From positions 16,793 through 80,792 of the forward strand of contig NZ_CP055931.1 in the NCBI RefSeq assembly GCF_013927005.1: DNA of 64,000 bases, given 5' to 3'. A program made the translations under genes and the position numbers. Below, piece after piece: positions 1 through 8,632 of the stretch (within the stretch, counting starts at the first letter, position 1; each line of letters begins with the position of its first letter). The notes under the pieces were generated by a model that made no database searches, was not told the origin of the DNA, and worked only from the letters and a program-made list of their open reading frames with translations. This stretch comes from Enterobacter sp. RHBSTW-00175 (GTDB lineage: Bacteria; Pseudomonadota; Gammaproteobacteria; Enterobacterales; Enterobacteriaceae).

Positions 1-754
1 CACCACGCGAACGCAGGACGATATGAGCCGGCAGCCCCCCAGCCAGCCCCGATGCGCTGATCTGGTCGAAGCGCACATTGATCCACAAACTCTTGGGGTC
101 GATCACTTCCACCACGGCCTGGCCCGCGACGATGGTCGTGCCGGGATCGGCATCGCGCACGGCGACTACACCGTCGACCGGCGCGATCAGGCGCAGATTG
201 CTCCGCTGCGCGACGAGTGCTTCGCGGTCGGAGCGTGCCCGGGCAATATCTTCCCGAGCGGCGGATAGGGCGGCATCGGCGATCTGCAGTTCCTGCCGCT
301 TGGTGGTGACGATTTCCTCGCTGGTCGAGCGCACCGCAAACAATTGCTCATAGCGGCGCGCCTGGGTTTGCGCGTAGGCTTGCCGGGCTTCTGCCTCGCG
401 CAAAGCCGCTTCCGCCCGCTTGAATACAGACTCCTGTGAGCGCACCCGATCATCAAGGTCGACCGGCTCCATCTCGCCGAGCACCTGTCCGGCCTTGACC
501 TGGTCGCCTACATGCACCTCCAGGCGTTTGACGCGCCCGGCAAACGTCGGTCCGATCTTGTAGGTGTAGCGCGCCTCCACCGTGCCGATGCCGAACAGCG
601 CCGGTGTGATAGCCTGTGATTCCACGCTTGCCACCGTCACAGCGACCGGGGCGAGCGGCCCTGATCGCAGACCGACATAAATAAAAAGCACCAGCAAAGG
701 AATGATGACGGCAAGCAGTGCCAGGGTGCGGCCTTGCAAGGGTAACTTTTTCAT
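1..754 (-). CDS. RND/HlyD-type efflux periplasmic adaptor, 3' end outside window
   Basis: A reading frame starts with ATG at 754 and runs off the left edge without a stop, giving about 251 codons. The N-terminus (MKKLPLQGRTLALLAVIIPL) is a single membrane anchor. A lipoyl/barrel-sandwich half follows (residues about 70-100, VKRLEVHVGDQVKAGQVLGE), then an alanine- and arginine-rich coiled coil, and the second lipoyl half (NLRLIAPVDGVVAVRDADPG). This order is that of periplasmic adaptors joining an inner-membrane pump to an outer-membrane channel. Its start overlaps the stop of the upstream TetR gene by ATGA, so the two are probably translationally coupled and co-repressed. The pump and its substrate lie outside the window and cannot be named. 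Confidence 0.85.
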   Translation of the reverse strand, partial: MKKLPLQGRTLALLAVIIPLLVLFIYVGLRSGPLAPVAVTVASVESQAITPALFGIGTVEARYTYKIGPTFAGRVKRLEVHVGDQVKAGQVLGEMEPVDLDDRVRSQESVFKRAEAALREAEARQAYAQTQARRYEQLFAVRSTSEEIVTTKRQELQIADAALSAAREDIARARSDREALVAQRSNLRLIAPVDGVVAVRDADPGTTIVAGQAVVEVIDPKSLWINVRFDQISASGLAGGLPAHIVLRSRG

Positions 755-1359
755 TGCGCACTCCTTATGCCACGCCGATAAATTGCAAAGACGCGCGGCG
801 CATCGCGGTGCATACGTCCCACATCACCCGCCAACAGCGATTGCATGACCAAGCCCTGGATCGTGCCAATGAACAGCGTTGCCGCCGCCTCGTTGTCAAG
901 CGAGGGAGACAACTCGCCGCTGGCCTTGCCTTTCTCGATGAGACGATGCAAACGTTCGCCGTAGCGCTGAATCAAGGTTTGCACCATGCGCTTGGCCGGT
1001 GTCGATTCGGCACGCTGAAGCTCACCAAACATCATTCTTGGCACGCCTGGGTGCTCAGCTACGAATTCGATATGACTCATGAACATCGCCTCCATGGCTG
1101 CCAAGGGCGACTCGATTCCTTGTGCGGATCGATCGATTCTGGCTAATAGGCGCTCTGCTACCCACTCCATGACCGCCTGCCAAATGGCTTCCTTGTTCGG
1201 GAAGTGCCGAAACAGCGCACCCTGGGTCAAGTTCATGTGTTTAGCGATAGCCGCAGTGGTTATCTCGCTTGGGTTTTGTGAACCGGCAAGCGCCACGACG
1301 GACTCGACAGTTACGGCACGACGTTCATCGGCCGGCAGATGCTTTGGATGGGTGTCCAC
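751..1359 (-). CDS. TetR/AcrR-family repressor of the adjacent efflux operon
   Basis: The product is about 202 aa. The N-terminal helix-turn-helix is seen at ITTAAIAKHMNLTQGALFRH followed by FPNKEAIW, the standard TetR DNA-binding signature. The helical C-terminal part would be the ligand and dimer domain. Two GTG starts are possible: 1365, or 1359, which I prefer because AGGAG lies 5 nt upstream of it. The gene is first in an operon with the efflux adaptor (ATGA overlap). A near-perfect inverted repeat lies 10 bp upstream of the preferred start. By family knowledge such repressors bind that site and release it when a pump substrate binds; the inducer is unknown. Confidence 0.88.
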   Translation of the reverse strand: MDTHPKHLPADERRAVTVESVVALAGSQNPSEITTAAIAKHMNLTQGALFRHFPNKEAIWQAVMEWVAERLLARIDRSAQGIESPLAAMEAMFMSHIEFVAEHPGVPRMMFGELQRAESTPAKRMVQTLIQRYGERLHRLIEKGKASGELSPSLDNEAAATLFIGTIQGLVMQSLLAGDVGRMHRDAPRVFAIYRRGIRSAQ

Positions 1360-1368
1360 GAGCACTCC

Positions 1369-1400
1369 TGGTAAGATAGTAATTGATTACTATCTTACCA
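1369..1400. promoter_or_regulatory. TetR operator: 15-bp inverted repeat with 2-bp spacer
   Basis: The arms TGGTAAGATAGTAAT and ATTACTATCTTACCA are exact inverted repeats separated by TG. The site lies directly upstream of the TetR gene and probably overlaps the promoter of the TetR-efflux operon, as expected for autoregulation. Confidence 0.85.
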
Positions 1401-1463
1401 CAAGAGGCAACTCAAACAAGAGAAAACCCGACGTACTCGTCAATATCTAGAGTCTGCAATGGG

Positions 1464-1480
1464 CTTAACGTGCTTTATTT
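1464..1480. repeat. Inner half of an interrupted Tn21-type terminal repeat
   Basis: CTTAACGTGCTTTATTT matches the inner 17 bp of the intact 38-bp repeat at 31,027-31,064 except for one base (A for G at position 5). The missing outer 21 bp are at 2,808-2,828, beyond the inserted IS. The efflux genes to the left therefore sit just inside a Tn3-family transposon whose right end this is. Confidence 0.85.
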
Positions 1481-1546
1481 AATGAGATGGTCACTCCCTC
1501 CTTCCCGGTACTATGCTGAGGACAGGCTTTCATTCGGAGAACTATC

Positions 1547-2551
1547 ATGGAAAACATTGCGCTCATTGGTATCGATCTGGGTAAAAACTCTTTCCATATT
1601 CATTGCCAGGATCGTCGCGGGAAGGCTGTTTACCGTAAAAAATTTACCCGGCCAAAGTTGATCGAATTTTTGGCGACATGCCCCGCTACAACCATCGCAA
1701 TGGAAGCCTGTGGCGGTTCTCACTTTATGGCACGCAAGTTGGAAGAGTTGGGGCATTCCCCAAAGCTGATATCACCACAATTTGTCCGCCCGTTCGTTAA
1801 AAGCAATAAAAACGACTTTGTCGACGCCGAAGCTATTTGTGAAGCTGCATCGCGTCCGTCTATGCGTTTTGTGCAGCCCAGAACGGAATCTCAGCAGGCA
1901 ATGCGGGCTCTGCATCGTGTCCGTGAATCCCTGGTTCAGGATAAGGTAAAAACAACCAATCAAATGCATGCTTTTCTGCTGGAATTTGGCATTAGCGTTC
2001 CCCGAGGAGCTGCCGTTATTAGCCGACTGAGTACCATTCTTGAGGATAATAGTTTGCCTCTTTACCTCAGCCAGTTATTGCTGAAATTACAACAGCATTA
2101 TCACTATCTTGTTGAGCAGATTAAAGATTTGGAATCCCAGTTGAAACGAAAGTTGGACGAAGATGAGGTTGGACAGCGCTTGCTGAGCATTCCCTGCGTC
2201 GGAACACTGACAGCGAGTACTATTTCAACTGAGATTGGCGACGGGAAGCAGTACGCCAGCAGCCGTGACTTTGCGGCGGCAACAGGGCTTGTACCTCGGC
2301 AGTACAGCACGGGAGGTAGGACGACATTGCTGGGAATTAGTAAGCGAGGTAATAAAAAGATCCGAACTTTGTTGGTTCAATGTGCCAGGGTATTCATACA
2401 AAAACTGGAACACCAGTCTGGCAAATTGGCCGATTGGGTCAGGGATTTACTGTGCCGGAAAAGCAACTTTGTCGTCACTTGTGCTCTGGCAAACAAGCTG
2501 GCCAGAATAGCCTGGGCCCTAACGGCACGACAGCAAACTTATGTAGCATAA
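1547..2551 (+). CDS. tnpA: IS110/IS1111-type DEDD transposase, copy 1
   Basis: The product is 334 aa. The N-terminal DEDD (RuvC-like) domain begins at IALIGIDLGKNSFHIH (Asp10), with further acidic positions near EACGG and DAEAI. The C-terminal transposase_20 domain has the helix-hairpin-helix-like SIPCVGTLTASTISTEIG and the conserved serine-containing stretch RQYSTGGRTTLLGISKRGNK. Enzymes of this family excise the element as a circle and insert it without target duplication, using an RNA guide encoded by the element. The encoded protein is identical in all four copies. Confidence 0.95.
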   Translation: MENIALIGIDLGKNSFHIHCQDRRGKAVYRKKFTRPKLIEFLATCPATTIAMEACGGSHFMARKLEELGHSPKLISPQFVRPFVKSNKNDFVDAEAICEAASRPSMRFVQPRTESQQAMRALHRVRESLVQDKVKTTNQMHAFLLEFGISVPRGAAVISRLSTILEDNSLPLYLSQLLLKLQQHYHYLVEQIKDLESQLKRKLDEDEVGQRLLSIPCVGTLTASTISTEIGDGKQYASSRDFAAATGLVPRQYSTGGRTTLLGISKRGNKKIRTLLVQCARVFIQKLEHQSGKLADWVRDLLCRKSNFVVTCALANKLARIAWALTARQQTYVA

Positions 2552-2807
2552 CGGCAGAAATACACCGGTTTAAAGAATTACTGATCTGGTTTTGCGAATA
2601 CTGATATTGATGATACTAACGGCCCACCGGCCTGTTGAGGAACCTGTAAAACGGAAAGGCTCATTGAAGCCGTATATTTTCTGGAGGTTCATCAGGCGCG
2701 GAACTCATCAAGGCGCGGGAATAAAATCCCATTCAGACGCCGGATAGATTCAAGCAAGCCAACTTGTCGTCAAAATCGGTGTTGCAAAAACGGGAGTGAC
2801 CATAGAT
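2552..2807 (+). ncRNA. Candidate target-guide (seeker/bridge) RNA region of the IS
   Basis: This 256-bp tail has no credible gene. In IS1111-group elements the 3' noncoding region encodes the RNA that selects the target (established for the family). Here the decamer AAAACGGAAA (2,648-2,657) equals the target sequence spanning the insertion point in the intact 38-bp repeat. The same decamer is at the same offset in copies 2 (8,131), 3 (23,686-23,695, minus) and 4 (44,160). RNA boundaries and the second guide segment were not determined. Confidence 0.5.
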
Positions 2808-2828
2808 TCCGTTTTCTGAGACGACCCC
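2808..2828. repeat. Outer 21 bp of interrupted Tn21-type terminal repeat
   Basis: TCCGTTTTCTGAGACGACCC plus a final C is the outer end of the transposon whose inner repeat half is at 1,464-1,480. The sequence to its right (from TAGAT) is the island DNA into which that transposon inserted or recombined. Confidence 0.85.
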
Positions 2829-2877
2829 TAGATCAACGCCATGACAGCGATCCGCTTCCAACTGTCGGAGACGCGAT

Positions 2878-3150
2878 ATGACAACTGATGTGCTGCTGTA
2901 CATCACGAACTGATGCCCGTTCTGCCGCCGGGCGAAGATGCTCCTCGAGGAGAAGGGCGTGCAATGGAAGGAACTCGATATCGAGGCGGATCCGGTTCAC
3001 CGGCAGGCCATGACGGAAGCGTCGGGTCGAAACACCGTGCCGCAGATCTTCATCAACGGCACGCATGTCGGTGGCTCCGACGAGCTTTTCGAGCTCGATG
3101 TCAGAGGCGAACTCGACAAACTCCTGGGGCGCACGCCGCCCGCCATCTGA
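2878..3150 (+). pseudogene. Glutaredoxin (GrxC-like) with in-frame TGA before the CPFC active site
   Basis: From ATG 2,878 the frame reads MTTDVLLYITN, then TGA (2,911-2,913), then CPFCRRAKMLLEEKGVQWKE and on to a normal stop at 3,150. The redox motif CPFC, the substrate-binding TVPQIFINGTHVGG stretch and the length (about 90 codons) are those of a class I glutaredoxin. The stop stands where the family normally has an aromatic residue just before CPxC, so TGG to TGA is the simplest explanation. Starting at the ATG at 2,938 would drop the active-site cysteines. A sequencing error cannot be excluded. Confidence 0.8.
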
Positions 3151-3219
3151 GGGGGTGCGGCCTTGGGGCAGACAGCCCGCAAGCCCCGTGCCGGTTGATG
3201 AATACGAAAGGAGAGTCCG

Positions 3220-3501
3220 TTGGTCTCAGCTATCTGGAATGACGCCACCATCGCCACAAGCAACGAGACGGTCGTCGTCGAGGGAAACCACTACTTCCCA
3301 CCGTCGGCAGTCGATTTTGGCCTGCTTGAGATGAGCCCGCACACGTCCGTCTGCCCGATCAAGGGCACCGCGCGCTACTTCCATGTGCGTGTGGGAGACG
3401 CGCTCAACGTGAACGCAGCCTGGACCTATCCAGATCCGACGCCAGGCGCCGAGGGCATCCGGGATCATATCGCCTTCTGGAAAGGCGTGGAGGTTGCGTA
3501 G
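3220..3501 (+). CDS. DUF427 domain protein
   Basis: The product is 93 aa and starts at TTG 3,220 behind GAAAGGAGA. The whole protein matches the DUF427 pattern: WND near the start, then VVEGNHYFPPSAV, CPIKGTARYFHV, AAWTYPDP and a terminal HIAFWKGVEV. The family is small, soluble, and of unestablished biochemical function, and it often sits beside thiol or detoxification genes. It is 69 bp downstream of the broken glutaredoxin on the same strand, possibly one transcript. Confidence 0.85.
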   Translation: MVSAIWNDATIATSNETVVVEGNHYFPPSAVDFGLLEMSPHTSVCPIKGTARYFHVRVGDALNVNAAWTYPDPTPGAEGIRDHIAFWKGVEVA

Positions 3502-3671
3502 CAGGCGGACAGGTGGCGGCCTCAGCGCCATGTGCAAGCGCCCGCGGGACGGCTTTTCCGCCCATCCCAGGCCGCGTCGGCTACAGGGCTCCGCCCCGGA
3601 CCTTCTCCGCGGACTGGCGCCGAGGGCCTCGGACCCTTGGGCTTCTGTCGAATCAAGACGACTGGATTGAG

Positions 3672-3938
3672 ATGGAGCATGCCGAGTTCGATGCCGCCTT
3701 CGCGCAGCTTCCCGAGGGATACAGCGAAGGCGCCTACGAAGGCCGGCGTTTCGGCGTGACTGTCCGGCGATCCGGTGACGGACGTCGCAACAGCCTGTTC
3801 GCCAGGGAGTTGGCCGGGACCGACATTGTCAGCTTCAACCTCTATCGCGTTACATCAGATAGAACATTGCTGAAGCCGTGCGAGATGTCCGCCGAAAAGG
3901 TCGTCGCGTTCGTGCTGGATTTCCGACCGGCCCCCTGA
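3672..3938 (+). CDS. Hypothetical protein, 88 aa
   Basis: I choose ATG 3,672 (MEHAEFDAAFAQLPEGYSEG) because the longer upstream frame reads as low-complexity shadow sequence. Visible features are a glycine/tyrosine-rich segment (EGAYEGRRFGVTVRRSGDG) and a hydrophobic, aromatic C-terminus ending EKVVAFVLDFRPAP, suggesting a small alpha/beta protein. I do not recognise the family. It follows the DUF427 gene on the same strand with a 170-bp gap. Confidence 0.55.
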   Translation: MEHAEFDAAFAQLPEGYSEGAYEGRRFGVTVRRSGDGRRNSLFARELAGTDIVSFNLYRVTSDRTLLKPCEMSAEKVVAFVLDFRPAP

Positions 3939-4014
3939 CGGGCAGGTGGAGGTCCCGGCCGACCGGTCCGCCTGCGACGCCCGGCCCCCCAAGACTGCGC
4001 ATGTCGCTCAAAGG

Positions 4015-4043
4015 TATCAAAACTATAGCCACCGGCCATTGGA
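4015..4043 (+). promoter_or_regulatory. LysR-type box A (TAT-N7-ATA) plus ATTGGA at 9 bp
   Basis: TATCAAAACTATA (4,015-4,027) is followed after 9 bp by CATTGGA (4,037-4,043). This is one of four copies of the composite motif in the window (others at 20,419, 38,415 and, on the minus strand, 38,188). It points right, toward a start codon at 4,137 whose gene is cut off by transposon DNA. Confidence 0.6.
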
Positions 4044-4136
4044 CTTCGTCTGGCAATGAATTCATCTTCTATACATCGCCATCCGTGGGGGAATCGGTGC
4101 TGGATCCCGTGTAGCCAGATTGAGAAAGTCTAAGCG

Positions 4137-4154
4137 ATGACGAACAACAATGCC
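4137..4154 (+). pseudogene. First six codons of a gene removed by a transposon fragment
   Basis: ATG ACG AAC AAC AAT GCC follows box A by about 110 bp and then runs straight into tnpA sequence at 4,155. It is probably the start of the gene controlled by box A; what it encoded is not recoverable here. Confidence 0.35.
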
Positions 4155-6951
4155 CCTGCGCTTTCCCGGCGTCATCCTTGGCGCTGATGAGCCACCGTTC
4201 CCGCCATTGCTGAGACTGGTCGCCAACCAGCTCAAGGTCGGCATCGAAAGCTGGGACGAGTACGGGCAGCGTGAGCAGACCCGACGCGAGCACCTGGTCG
4301 AGCTGCAAACGGTGTTCGGCTTCCAGCCGTTCACGATTGGCCACTACCGGCAGGCTGTCCAGTTGCTGACCGAGCTGGCCATGCAAACCGACAAGGGCAT
4401 CGTGCTGGCCAGAGCCTTGATCGAGCACCTGCGGCGGCAGTCGGTCATTGTGCCCGCCCTCAACGCCGTCGAGCGGGCGAGCGCCGAAGCGATTACCCGC
4501 GCCAACCGGCGTCTCTACGACGCCTTGGCTGAGCCGCTGACGGACGTGCATCGCCGTCGCCTCGACGATCTGCTCAAGCGCCGCGACAACGGCAAGACGA
4601 CGTGGCTGGCCTGGCTGCGGCAATCCCCGGTCAAACCGAACTCGCGGCACATGCTGGAACACATCGAACGCCTCAAGGCGTGGCAGGCGCTCGACCTGCC
4701 CTCCGGCATCGAGCGGCTGGTTCACCAGAACCGGCTGCTCAAGATCGCCCGCGAGGGCGGCCAGATGACGCCCGCCGACCTGGCGAAGTTCGAGCCGCAG
4801 CGGCGTTACGCGACCCTGGTGGCGCTCGCCATCGAGGGCATGGCCACCGTCACCGACGAAATCATCGACCTGCATGACCGCATCCTGGGCAAGCTGTTCA
4901 ATGCCGCCAAGAACAAGCATCAGCAGCAGTTCCAGGCATCCGGCAAGGCGATCAATGCCAAGGTGCGGCTGTTCGGGCGCATCGGCCAGGCGCTGATCGA
5001 GGCCAAGCAAGCGGGCCGCGATCCGTTCGCCGCCATCGAGGCCGTCATGTCCTGGGATGCTTTCGCCGAGAGCGTCACCGAAGCGCAGCGGCTCGCGCAA
5101 CCCGAGGACTTCGATTTCCTGCACCGCATCGGCGAGAGCTACGCCACGCTGCGCCGCTACGCGCCGGAATTTCTCGACGTGCTCAAGTTGCGGGCCGCGC
5201 CCGCCGCCAAGGACGTACTCGACGCCATCGAGGTGCTGCGCAGCATGAACAGCGACAACGCCCGCAAGGTGCCCACCGACGCGCCGACCGAGTTCATCAA
5301 GCCGCGCTGGCAGAAGCTGGTGATGACCGACACCGGCATCGACCGGCGCTACTACGAACTGTGCGCGCTGTCGGAGCTGAAGAACGCGCTGCGCTCCGGC
5401 GACATCTGGGTGCAAGGCTCGCGCCAGTTCAAGGACTTCGAGGACTACCTGGTGCCGCCCGCGAAATTCGCCAGCCTCAAGCAGGCCAGCGAATTGCCGC
5501 TGGCCGTGGCCACCGATTGCGACCAGTACCTGCATGACCGGCTGACGCTGCTGGAAACGCAGCTCGCCACCGTCAACCGCATGGCGCTGGCCAACGAGCT
5601 GCCGGACGCCATCATCACGGAGTCGGGCCTGAAGATCACGCCGCTCGATGCGGCGGTGCCCGATACCGCACAGGCCCTGATCGACCAGACGGCGATGATC
5701 CTACCGCACGTCAAGATCACCGAATTGCTGCTGGAGGTAGACGAATGGACGGGCTTCACCCGGCACTTCGCCCACCTGAAGTCAGGCGACCTGGCCAAGG
5801 ACAAAAACCTGTTGCTGACCACGATCCTCGCCGACGCGATCAACCTGGGCCTGACCAAGATGGCGGAATCGTGCCCCGGCACGACCTACGCCAAGCTGGC
5901 CTGGCTGCAAGCCTGGCACATCCGCGACGAAACCTACGGGGCGGCACTGGCCGAGCTGGTCAACGCGCAGTTCCGACATCCCTTCGCCGGGCATTGGGGC
6001 GACGGCACCACGTCATCGTCGGACGGCCAGAACTTCCGCACCGGCAGCAAGGCCGAGAGCACCGGCCACATCAATCCGAAATACGGCAGCAGCCCAGGGC
6101 GGACGTTCTACACCCATATCTCCGACCAGTACGCGCCGTTCCACACCAAGGTCGTGAACGTCGGCGTGCGCGACTCGACCTACGTGCTCGACGGCCTGCT
6201 GTATCACGAATCCGACCTGCGGATCGAGGAGCACTACACCGACACGGCAGGGTTCACGGACCACGTCTTCGCGTTGATGCACCTGCTGGGCTTCCGCTTC
6301 GCCCCGCGCATTCGTGACCTGGGCGACACCAAGCTCTACATCCCGAAGGGCGATGCCACCTACGAGGCGTTGAAACCGATGATCGGCGGCACGCTCAACA
6401 TCAAGCACGTCCGCGCCCATTGGGATGAAATCCTGCGGATGGCCACCTCGATCAAGCAGGGCACGGCGACGGCCTCGCTGATGCTCAGGAAGCTTGGCAG
6501 CTACCCGCGCCAGAACGGCCTGGCCGTCGCCCTGCGTGAGCTGGGACGCATCGAGCGCACACTGTTCATCCTGGACTGGCTGCAAAGCGTCGAGCTGCGC
6601 CGCCGCGTGCATGCCGGGCTGAACAAAGGCGAGGCGCGCAACGCGCTGGCCCGCGCCGTGTTCTTCAACCGCCTGGGGGAAATCCGCGACCGCAGCTTCG
6701 AGCAGCAGCGCTACCGGGCCAGCGGCCTCAACCTGGTGACGGCGGCCATCGTGCTATGGAACACGGTCTATCTGGAGCGGGCCGCGAACGCCTTGCGTGG
6801 CCACGGTCAAGCCGTCGATGACGGCCTGTTGCAGTACCTGTCGCCGCTCGGCTGGGAGCACATCAACCTGACCGGCGATTACCTCTGGCGCAGCAGCGCC
6901 AAGATCGGCGCGGGCAAGTTCAGGCCGCTACGGCCGCTGCAACCGGCTTAG
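4155..6951 (+). pseudogene. tnpA: Tn3-family (Tn21 subgroup) transposase, N-terminus missing
   Basis: The frame encodes residues from about 58 to the end of the 988-aa TnpA found complete at 24,875-27,841. The retained protein sequence is identical, including the catalytic-domain stretches [10 protein letters not shown] and [20 protein letters not shown] with its DDE residues. An in-frame ATG at 4,150 comes from the flank and adds two foreign codons. Lacking the N-terminal terminal-repeat-binding part, it is unlikely to transpose. The stop codon TAG lies in the inner terminal repeat, as in the intact copy. Confidence 0.9.
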
Positions 6952-6963
6952 CGTGCTTTATTT

Positions 6964-8290
6964 AATGAGATGGTCACTCCCTCCTTCCCGGTATTATGCT
7001 GAGGACAGGCTTTCATTCGGAGAACTATCATGGAAAACATTGCGCTCATTGGTATCGATCTGGGTAAAAACTCTTTCCATATTCATTGCCAGGATCGTCG
7101 CGGGAAGGCTGTTTACCGTAAAAAATTTACCCGGCCAAAGTTGATCGAATTTTTGGCGACATGCCCCGCTACAACCATCGCAATGGAAGCCTGTGGCGGT
7201 TCTCACTTTATGGCACGCAAGTTGGAAGAGTTGGGGCATTCCCCAAAGCTGATATCACCACAATTTGTCCGCCCGTTCGTTAAAAGCAATAAAAACGACT
7301 TTGTCGACGCCGAAGCTATTTGTGAAGCTGCATCGCGTCCGTCTATGCGTTTTGTGCAGCCCAGAACGGAATCTCAGCAGGCAATGCGGGCTCTGCATCG
7401 TGTCCGTGAATCCCTGGTTCAGGATAAGGTAAAAACAACCAATCAAATGCATGCTTTTCTGCTGGAATTTGGCATTAGCGTTCCCCGAGGAGCTGCCGTT
7501 ATTAGCCGACTGAGTACCATTCTTGAGGATAATAGTTTGCCTCTTTACCTCAGCCAGTTATTGCTGAAATTACAACAGCATTATCACTATCTTGTTGAGC
7601 AGATTAAAGATTTGGAATCCCAGTTGAAACGAAAGTTGGACGAAGATGAGGTTGGACAGCGCTTGCTGAGCATTCCCTGCGTCGGAACACTGACAGCGAG
7701 TACTATTTCAACTGAGATTGGCGACGGGAAGCAGTACGCCAGCAGCCGTGACTTTGCGGCGGCAACAGGGCTTGTACCTCGGCAGTACAGCACGGGAGGT
7801 AGGACGACATTGCTGGGAATTAGTAAGCGAGGTAATAAAAAGATCCGAACTTTGTTGGTTCAATGTGCCAGGGTATTCATACAAAAACTGGAACACCAGT
7901 CTGGCAAATTGGCCGATTGGGTCAGGGATTTACTGTGCCGGAAAAGCAACTTTGTCGTCACTTGTGCTCTGGCAAACAAGCTGGCCAGAATAGCCTGGGC
8001 CCTAACGGCACGACAGCAAACTTATGTAGCATAACGGCAGAAATACACCGGTTTAAAGAATTACTGATCTGGTTTTGCGAATACTGATATTGATGATACT
8101 AACGGCCCACCGGCCTGTTGAGGAACCTGTAAAACGGAAAGGCTCATTGAAGCCGTATATTTTCTGGAGGTTCATCAGGCGCGGAACTCATCAAGGCGCG
8201 GGAATAAAATCCCATTCAGACGCCGGATAGATTCAAGCAAGCCAACTTGTCGTCAAAATCGGTGTTGCAAAAACGGGAGTGACCATAGAT
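6964..8290 (+). mobile_element. IS4321/IS5075-type IS, copy 2
   Basis: This 1,327-bp element splits the terminal repeat of the truncated transposon between 6,963 and 8,291. In its leader, upstream of the transposase start, it reads GGTATTATGC, like copy 3, whereas copies 1 and 4 read GGTACTATGC. Copies 2 and 3 are therefore sister copies carried with the same transposon end. Confidence 0.9.
7030..8034 (+). CDS. tnpA: IS110/IS1111-type transposase, copy 2
   Basis: The 334-aa protein is identical to the product of copy 1 (DEDD domain from IALIGIDLG, C-terminal transposase_20 domain). The same candidate guide-RNA tail follows it (8,035-8,290). Confidence 0.95.
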   Translation: MENIALIGIDLGKNSFHIHCQDRRGKAVYRKKFTRPKLIEFLATCPATTIAMEACGGSHFMARKLEELGHSPKLISPQFVRPFVKSNKNDFVDAEAICEAASRPSMRFVQPRTESQQAMRALHRVRESLVQDKVKTTNQMHAFLLEFGISVPRGAAVISRLSTILEDNSLPLYLSQLLLKLQQHYHYLVEQIKDLESQLKRKLDEDEVGQRLLSIPCVGTLTASTISTEIGDGKQYASSRDFAAATGLVPRQYSTGGRTTLLGISKRGNKKIRTLLVQCARVFIQKLEHQSGKLADWVRDLLCRKSNFVVTCALANKLARIAWALTARQQTYVA

Positions 8291-8311
8291 TCCGTTTTCT
8301 GAGACGACCCC

Positions 8312-8632
8312 TGGCTGCGCGCCTACGACTTCACGACTGACCGCGGCGCCATGGCGCTCAATGACTACGCCCGCTCCAACGACCCCTTTACACGGGTCGG
8401 CCGGCAGCAGGTCGCTGTCGACGTCTCCAGCGTCATCCGCGCGTCCCCGGACAGCTTCCGCGTCGCCTGGGTCTAGCGCCGATACGAAAATGGCCAGCTC
8501 GCCGAGACCACGCGCTGGACCGCGATCCTGACGATCGTCGTGCAGATCCCCCGAAACGCCGACCGGCTCAGGGCGAACCCGCTCGGCATCTACGTCAACG
8601 CCATCAACTGGTCACGGGAGCTTGGGCAATGA
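8312..8632 (+). pseudogene. trbF: TrbF C-terminal remnant with an amber codon
   Basis: In frame from the transposon end, WLRAYDFTTDRGAMALNDYA is recognisable TrbF (VirB8-like conjugation protein) sequence and continues to TGA at 8,630-8,632. A TAG at 8,474-8,476 interrupts it (SFRVAWV, stop, RRYENGQLAE), where a glutamate codon GAG would fit. The 5' part has been replaced by the transposon, so the gene is broken twice. Its stop overlaps the trbG start (ATGA), showing the original trbF-trbG-trbI operon order. Confidence 0.8.

Larger units (their letters stand above)
1481..2807 (+). mobile_element. IS4321/IS5075-type IS (IS110 family, IS1111 group), copy 1
   Basis: The element is 1,327 bp and carries one transposase gene (1,547-2,551) plus a 256-bp 3' noncoding tail. 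Its position inside the 38-bp Tn21-type terminal repeat, between the 17-bp inner and 21-bp outer parts, and its length match the known IS4321/IS5075 pair, which specifically invade such repeats. No target duplication is evident, as usual for the family. Copies 2 to 4 are at 6,964-8,290, 23,536-24,862 (minus) and 42,993-44,319. Confidence 0.9.
4155..8311 (+). mobile_element. Truncated Tn21-subgroup transposon, tnpA end only, with IS copy 2
   Basis: The fragment holds tnpA lacking its first codons, then the inner terminal repeat (6,947-6,963), IS copy 2, and the outer repeat (8,291-8,311). It corresponds base for base in extent to the reverse complement of 23,515-27,671 in the complete transposon, giving a 4,157-bp inverted repeat around 8,312-23,514. 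The left break is inside tnpA. The right end abuts trbF. Confidence 0.9.

Noticed and set aside
1..754. tmexCD-toprJ-type efflux cluster
   Set aside because: The regulator is a co-directional TetR with ATGA overlap to the adaptor, unlike that cluster, and the pump genes are not in the window.
2911..2913. Selenocysteine reading of the TGA in the glutaredoxin
   Set aside because: The TGA precedes, and does not replace, the catalytic cysteine of CPFC, and I saw no stem-loop that would act as a SECIS element.
4069..5535. Long minus-strand open frame (488 codons) and its counterpart at 26,291-27,868
   Set aside because: Both are antisense to tnpA, exist only because of GC-rich codon bias, and encode low-complexity leucine/alanine/histidine-rich sequence.
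1481..8290. Composite transposon formed by IS copies 1 and 2 around 2,808-6,963
   Set aside because: These elements target transposon terminal repeats and do not mobilise intervening DNA; the arrangement follows from Tn3-family repeats.
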